From positions 1 through 55,483 of the forward strand of contig JASFMR010000010.1 in assembly GCA_050117475.1 (NCBI GenBank): a DNA stretch of 55,483 bases. The letters are read 5' to 3'. A program made the position numbers and the translations under genes. The notes under the pieces are model-generated. The model was not told the origin of the DNA. It saw nothing but the letters and a program-made list of their open reading frames with translations, and searched no databases. Source of the DNA: Fodinibius sp050117475. GTDB lineage: Bacteria; Bacteroidota; Rhodothermia; Balneolales; Balneolaceae. Below, in pieces: positions 51,864 through 55,483 of the stretch (its first letter is position 1; every line of letters starts with the position of its first letter).

Positions 51864-53609
51864 TTATTCAGCTTTAATCTCTTCGCCGTCTACTTTTAAT
51901 TCGGTATCTGCAACGGTTCCATGTCCATTTCCGGAACCAGCCAATCCCAACTGGAATTCATCCATGGGTTTATGATAGTCGTAAGGTCCATGAACAAATA
52001 CGGGAATATGATTAAAGTTATGAGCAGGAGCAGGTGAAGACACTTGCCATTCAATGCCGCGACCTCCCCATGGATTGGCCGGGGCCTTTTCGCCGGTAAA
52101 GATAGATTTTACCAGGTAAATAAAGACCATCAAAAAGCCAAAGCCTAAAATGTAAGAACCGATTGTTGAGACTTGGTGAAATGGCTGGAATTGTTCAATG
52201 TAATTAAAATATCTGCGTGGCATCCCCTGTGCTCCCATTACGAATTGAGGTAAGAAAGTGACGTTGAAACCAACGAATATTGTACCACATGCAATTTTGG
52301 CCATCTTTTCATTATACATTTTGCCGGTGATTTTGGGCCACCAGTAATGCAGTCCTGCCAGAAAAGCCATTACCATACCTCCCACCATGACGAAGTGAAA
52401 GTGGGCAACAACGTAATAGGTATCATGCAAGTGAACATCAAGTGCAATTGAAGCAAGTACAATACCGGTGATACCGCCGACAAGGAAGAGGAAAAAGAAT
52501 CCGAAAATATACAATAAGGGAGACTGGAGCTTTATGGAACCTTTATACAAGGTAGCCGTCCAGTTGAACATTTTAATACCCGTGGGGATACCGACTAGGA
52601 AAGTCAAAAATGAGAAGACCATTGAAGCCATTGAGGCCTGACCTGACACAAACATGTGGTGCCCCCAAACCAAGAAACCAATAAAGGCAATAGCCAATGA
52701 AGATAGGGCAATAGCCCAGTACCCGAAGATATGTTTCTTGCTAAACGTAGTTATCACTTCTGATACCACACCAAAGCCCGGTACAATCATGATATAAACG
52801 GCAGGGTGGCTGTAGAACCAGAAAAAGTGTTCGTAAAGAAGTGGATCTCCGCCGAGTGCGGGGTCAAAGATTCCAACTCCCAATATTCGTTCCATTCCGA
52901 CGAGAGCCAGTGTGATGGCAAGTACCGGAGTTGCAAGAATCTGGATAATACTGGTTGCATACAGGCTCCAGGTAAAGAGCGATATTTTACCCCAGGTTAG
53001 GCCAGGTGCTCGCATTTTGTGGATCGTCGTTATAAAGTTAACCCCGGTCAGGATAGATGAAAATCCAATTACGAAAACGCCAAATGTCATTATTGTCACT
53101 GCGCCCCCCGTTGAAGTTGAGTAGGGGGTGTAGAAAGTCCAACCGGTATCAATACCTCCATTGAGTATAGCAAATAAGGCGATAAACGCCCCGGCCAGAT
53201 ATAGATAATAACTTAATAGGTTAAGCCTTGGAAAGGCAACGTCTTTCGCTCCCAGGTGAATAGGAAGAATGAAGTTTCCCAAGGCCGCCGGCACCGAGGG
53301 CACCAAGAACAGGAAGATCATTATAGAACCGTGCAGTGTAAAAAGCTCATTATATGTATGAGCTTGAATGAAATTCCTGGTTGGTGTCCAAAGCTCTGTA
53401 CGGATTAACAAAGCCATAATACCCCCCATGAAAAAGAAGAAGGTAATAGAGCAAAGGTATAGGATTCCAATTCTTTTGTGGTCGAGAGTGGTCAGCCATG
53501 ACCATATTCCTTTCTCTGCATTCAGGTAATGTTCTTTAGGGTCTTCTTCAGGCTTAAAACGCTGAACCTGAATTTTCTTAAGATTAGAGCTGGCTTCTGC
53601 TGTTTCCAT
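51864..53609 (-). CDS. Cytochrome c oxidase subunit I (caa3, A2 type)
   Basis: The catalytic subunit, 581 residues, about 12 membrane segments. Heme and CuB ligands are visible: LHGSIMIFLFLVP (heme a), YSHPAVYIM (CuB and cross-linked His-Tyr), WGHHMF (CuB) and HDTYYVVAHFHFVMVGG (heme a3/a). In the helix-VI motif the Glu of D-channel type A1 oxidases is replaced: the sequence is YSHPAVY (52794-52814), the YSHPxV signature of A2-type oxidases such as Rhodothermus caa3, which take protons through a Tyr-Ser pair. It pumps protons while reducing oxygen. Its start lies 2 bases after the stop of the coxB gene. Confidence 0.95.
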   Translation of the reverse strand: METAEASSNLKKIQVQRFKPEEDPKEHYLNAEKGIWSWLTTLDHKRIGILYLCSITFFFFMGGIMALLIRTELWTPTRNFIQAHTYNELFTLHGSIMIFLFLVPSVPAALGNFILPIHLGAKDVAFPRLNLLSYYLYLAGAFIALFAILNGGIDTGWTFYTPYSTSTGGAVTIMTFGVFVIGFSSILTGVNFITTIHKMRAPGLTWGKISLFTWSLYATSIIQILATPVLAITLALVGMERILGVGIFDPALGGDPLLYEHFFWFYSHPAVYIMIVPGFGVVSEVITTFSKKHIFGYWAIALSSLAIAFIGFLVWGHHMFVSGQASMASMVFSFLTFLVGIPTGIKMFNWTATLYKGSIKLQSPLLYIFGFFFLFLVGGITGIVLASIALDVHLHDTYYVVAHFHFVMVGGMVMAFLAGLHYWWPKITGKMYNEKMAKIACGTIFVGFNVTFLPQFVMGAQGMPRRYFNYIEQFQPFHQVSTIGSYILGFGFLMVFIYLVKSIFTGEKAPANPWGGRGIEWQVSSPAPAHNFNHIPVFVHGPYDYHKPMDEFQLGLAGSGNGHGTVADTELKVDGEEIKAE

Positions 53610-53611
53610 GG

Positions 53612-54559
53612 TTATTTCAGTGTTTTGATATATTCGATAATAGCGTTGATCTGGTCTTCGTCGAGTTGCCCCTGGTAAGTATTCATTACGGGTTGAAACC
53701 CTTTTACTACCTTTGCATTTGGATGTAAGATGGATTCGCGAATGTAGTTTTCATCAACGGTAACCGTTTCTCCACTTGCTAACTCAACCTTGTGACCAAA
53801 TATTCCTTTCCAGCTTGGCCCCGTCATTCTGGATCCATCTGTGGAGTGGCATGTGGAACAGGCATATTGCTCATGTAGCTTTTCACCCAGTTTGGCAGGG
53901 GGTAGGTCGCTGGCCTGTCCGCCACCGGCATTTTGTGCTAACCAAGTTTCAAACTCTTCGGGTTTTTGGACTACAATGGTACCTAACATTTTTGAGTGGC
54001 CATCCCCGCAATATTCGGCACAAAACAGATTCGATTTACCTGGTTTTGGAGCATTGAACCACATCACCGTGTATCGGTTGGGCAAAACATCTTGTTTTAG
54101 ACGGAAATCAGGAACATAAAATGAATGGATTACATCCCTGGAAGACATAACGAGTTTTATCGGTCGCCCCGCCGGTACATGAAGCTCCTGCATCGAGCGT
54201 GCTCCATTCGCGTAATTAAATTGCCAAGACCACTGTTGGGCGGTTACATGAATTTCATAAGCATCATCAGGAACGGTCTGCTGTTCAACAAATACTTTGT
54301 AACCCCACCCAAAGATGACAAGTACAAAGATAAGCGGAATCACAGACCAAGTTATCTCCAGAGTATTGTTATGAGTAATTACTGGAGTAACCTCGTCTTC
54401 TGATTTGCGACGATATTTGTAGACAAAATATATGATTACGGCGATAAGGCCTACGGTGAGTACTAAACCGCTAATATGTACAAACCAGAACAGGGTGTCG
54501 GTTTGGTGAGCCACCGTCGAGCTTTCCGGAGGAAGTATTAACTTGCTAAGTTCGTTCAT
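53612..54559 (-). CDS. Cytochrome c oxidase subunit II with fused cytochrome c domain
   Basis: A 315-residue subunit II of caa3 type. Two N-terminal membrane segments are followed by the cupredoxin domain: WSWQFNY aromatic motif, DVIHSFYVPDFR and the CuA site CAEYCGDGHSKM. The C-terminus carries a cytochrome c domain (about 230-315) with CSTCH and an axial Met in VMNTYQG. The fused heme accepts electrons from the periplasmic donor. Its start overlaps the end of the SCO1 gene by 14 bases, so the two are coupled. Confidence 0.95.
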   Translation of the reverse strand: MNELSKLILPPESSTVAHQTDTLFWFVHISGLVLTVGLIAVIIYFVYKYRRKSEDEVTPVITHNNTLEITWSVIPLIFVLVIFGWGYKVFVEQQTVPDDAYEIHVTAQQWSWQFNYANGARSMQELHVPAGRPIKLVMSSRDVIHSFYVPDFRLKQDVLPNRYTVMWFNAPKPGKSNLFCAEYCGDGHSKMLGTIVVQKPEEFETWLAQNAGGGQASDLPPAKLGEKLHEQYACSTCHSTDGSRMTGPSWKGIFGHKVELASGETVTVDENYIRESILHPNAKVVKGFQPVMNTYQGQLDEDQINAIIEYIKTLK

Positions 54560-55385
54560 TCTTGTTGTCTATTTGCTTGTCATTATTTGTATATCGATGT
54601 CGTATCCACATAAAACCCAGAAACATGCCCAGAAGTACCATCGTTGCTGTTCCACCAACTTGCATAATACGCCAGCCAACAGCTACATAACTGTTAGAGT
54701 CTGGATTATAGCAATAACAGTACAGTAAGACCTGCTCTGTAGTGCTGCCAATATTACCATCTGCGGCATCATAAAGAGCATTTTTAATGTCAAAAGACTT
54801 AAAATCTATACCGTAAAGATACCGGGTAATTTTTCCTTTTGGACTCAGGAACATGATCGCAGTTCCATGGGCATATTGGCCATTATCCAGTTTCCGGAAG
54901 TTATAACCAATAGCATCGACCAATGGATTAATGCTTTTTTCCTTTCCGGTCAGGAAATGCCACCCGCCTTCAACGCCTCGACGGTCCAATTTTTTCAAAT
55001 ATTTTTCTTTGTCTCTTTTTGCAAGTTTCGTCCCCTCATTCGGATCGATACTAAAAGTGACAATATTGTAATCTTTTCCGGGGGACCAATTCAACCCTTT
55101 AATCCCTTTAAAAATACCTTCTTTGACCATCGAGCAAAGCTGAGGACATTCATAATATACCGGATTAAGTAATACAGGCTTTCCATCCTTAAAGAGATCA
55201 CCCAGAATAATTGAATCCCCGTCAGCATTTGCGAACTTCAAGTCCAGTGGGATAATATCCCCCAAATGTTCCGTGATGCCTACCTCATTTAAATTCCTCG
55301 GTTTTTGCTTATTTAACTGAGCAATTCCCGATTTAGGGTATAGGAACAAGCCACAAATAAGTATTGCTAGTCCTATTTGTTTCAT
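54546..55385 (-). CDS. SCO1/SenC copper chaperone for CuA
   Basis: A 279-residue protein with a signal peptide (ILICGLFLYPKSGIAQ) and a thioredoxin-fold SCO domain: copper motif C-x3-C in YYECPQLCSM and a distant His in NGQYAHGTAIM. A C-terminal membrane segment (about 241-260) anchors it, instead of the usual N-terminal anchor. SCO proteins insert copper or reduce the CuA cysteines of subunit II, and the overlap with coxB fits that task. Confidence 0.9.
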   Translation of the reverse strand: MKQIGLAILICGLFLYPKSGIAQLNKQKPRNLNEVGITEHLGDIIPLDLKFANADGDSIILGDLFKDGKPVLLNPVYYECPQLCSMVKEGIFKGIKGLNWSPGKDYNIVTFSIDPNEGTKLAKRDKEKYLKKLDRRGVEGGWHFLTGKEKSINPLVDAIGYNFRKLDNGQYAHGTAIMFLSPKGKITRYLYGIDFKSFDIKNALYDAADGNIGSTTEQVLLYCYCYNPDSNSYVAVGWRIMQVGGTATMVLLGMFLGFMWIRHRYTNNDKQIDNKNERT

Positions 55386-55399
55386 ATGTAAGCGCTAAG

Positions 55400-55483
55400 C
55401 TACTTATCATCGACTGCCATTTCTTCAATAGCACTGTCGACTGGAATACGATAAATTCCGTTTTCTAGATTTACAACTCCAAA
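55400..55483 (-). CDS. 3' end of an upstream gene, possibly an ACIII cytochrome subunit
   Basis: The minus strand carries an open frame running off the right edge and ending at TAG 55400-55402, only 14 bases before the SCO1 start. The last 27 residues include VVNLENGIYRIPVDSAIEE. A C-terminal GxYRIPVDxAMxx-like tail is reminiscent of the monoheme cytochrome c (ActE) of Alternative Complex III, whose genes often lie just before caa3 oxidase genes in this group. With so little sequence the identity is tentative. Confidence 0.4.
   Translation of the reverse strand, partial: FGVVNLENGIYRIPVDSAIEEMAVDDK

Noticed and set aside
1..55483. Mobile elements, CRISPR arrays, rRNA and tRNA genes
   Set aside because: I found no transposase, integrase, evenly spaced direct repeats, or cloverleaf/rRNA sequence that I could recognise by eye.

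Overview
The window is ordinary-density bacterial chromosome (about 45 genes, both strands, no gene-free stretch over 300 bases) from a member of the Bacteroidota/Balneolota/Rhodothermota group; a Balneolaceae-like organism is my best guess, not proven. Pointers: promoter-like boxes of the Bacteroidota type (TTTG, about 20 bases, TATATTTG); an acetyl-CoA carboxylase beta subunit that lacks the zinc-ribbon cysteines; a fused E1 alpha/beta 2-oxoacid dehydrogenase; a caa3 oxidase of the Rhodothermus-like YSHPxV (A2) type preceded by SCO1 and by the tail of another gene, possibly an Alternative Complex III cytochrome; a serine palmitoyltransferase homologue; and a DPP4-type peptidase. I see no transposase, integrase, phage gene, CRISPR array, rRNA or tRNA.

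Layout. 1-6602: end of a TolC-like outer-membrane protein, lipoprotein HlyD adaptor, two ABC ATPases and two ABC-2 permeases (a YbhG-FSR-like tripartite exporter), then an alpha/beta hydrolase. 6679-18824: housekeeping genes (pheA, xseA, pyrC, a DUF3857 protein, tsaB, accD, a DPP4 peptidase, obg, dprA). 18827-19894: broken arylsulfotransferase-like lipoprotein gene. 20023-24116: DUF3109 protein and rpoN, then an unrecognised periplasmic/membrane fusion protein and an Lrp/AsnC regulator. 24319-28741: serS, a DUF432-like protein with an MscS channel, a small membrane protein, dusB. 28926-34990: class I aldolase with a strong terminator, a flippase-like membrane protein, radA, rpsU, a TIGR02757-like protein with mutY. 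35033-42458: a periplasmic Ig-domain protein and an NAD-dependent epimerase on the minus strand, facing away from two glycosyltransferases, a serine palmitoyltransferase-like enzyme and a GNAT-like acyltransferase. 42651-47445: fumC, fused E1 dehydrogenase, MBL-fold hydrolase. 47457-55483: FG-GAP lipoprotein, heme O synthase, heme A synthase, and caa3 oxidase genes with SCO1.

The parts that act together are the exporter at the left end; the respiratory block at the right end (heme O made by CtaB, converted to heme A by CtaA, inserted in the caa3 oxidase whose CuA site is metallated with SCO1); and, most interesting, the 36.6-42.5 kb block, which has the enzyme types needed to build and glycosylate a ceramide-like or sulfonolipid-like membrane lipid. 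The latter is inference from family membership and gene order. Other points of note are the arylsulfotransferase pseudogene whose in-frame stop lies where the lipobox cysteine should be, a heme A synthase with Asn at a position normally occupied by a conserved His, and two families of short inverted intergenic repeats.
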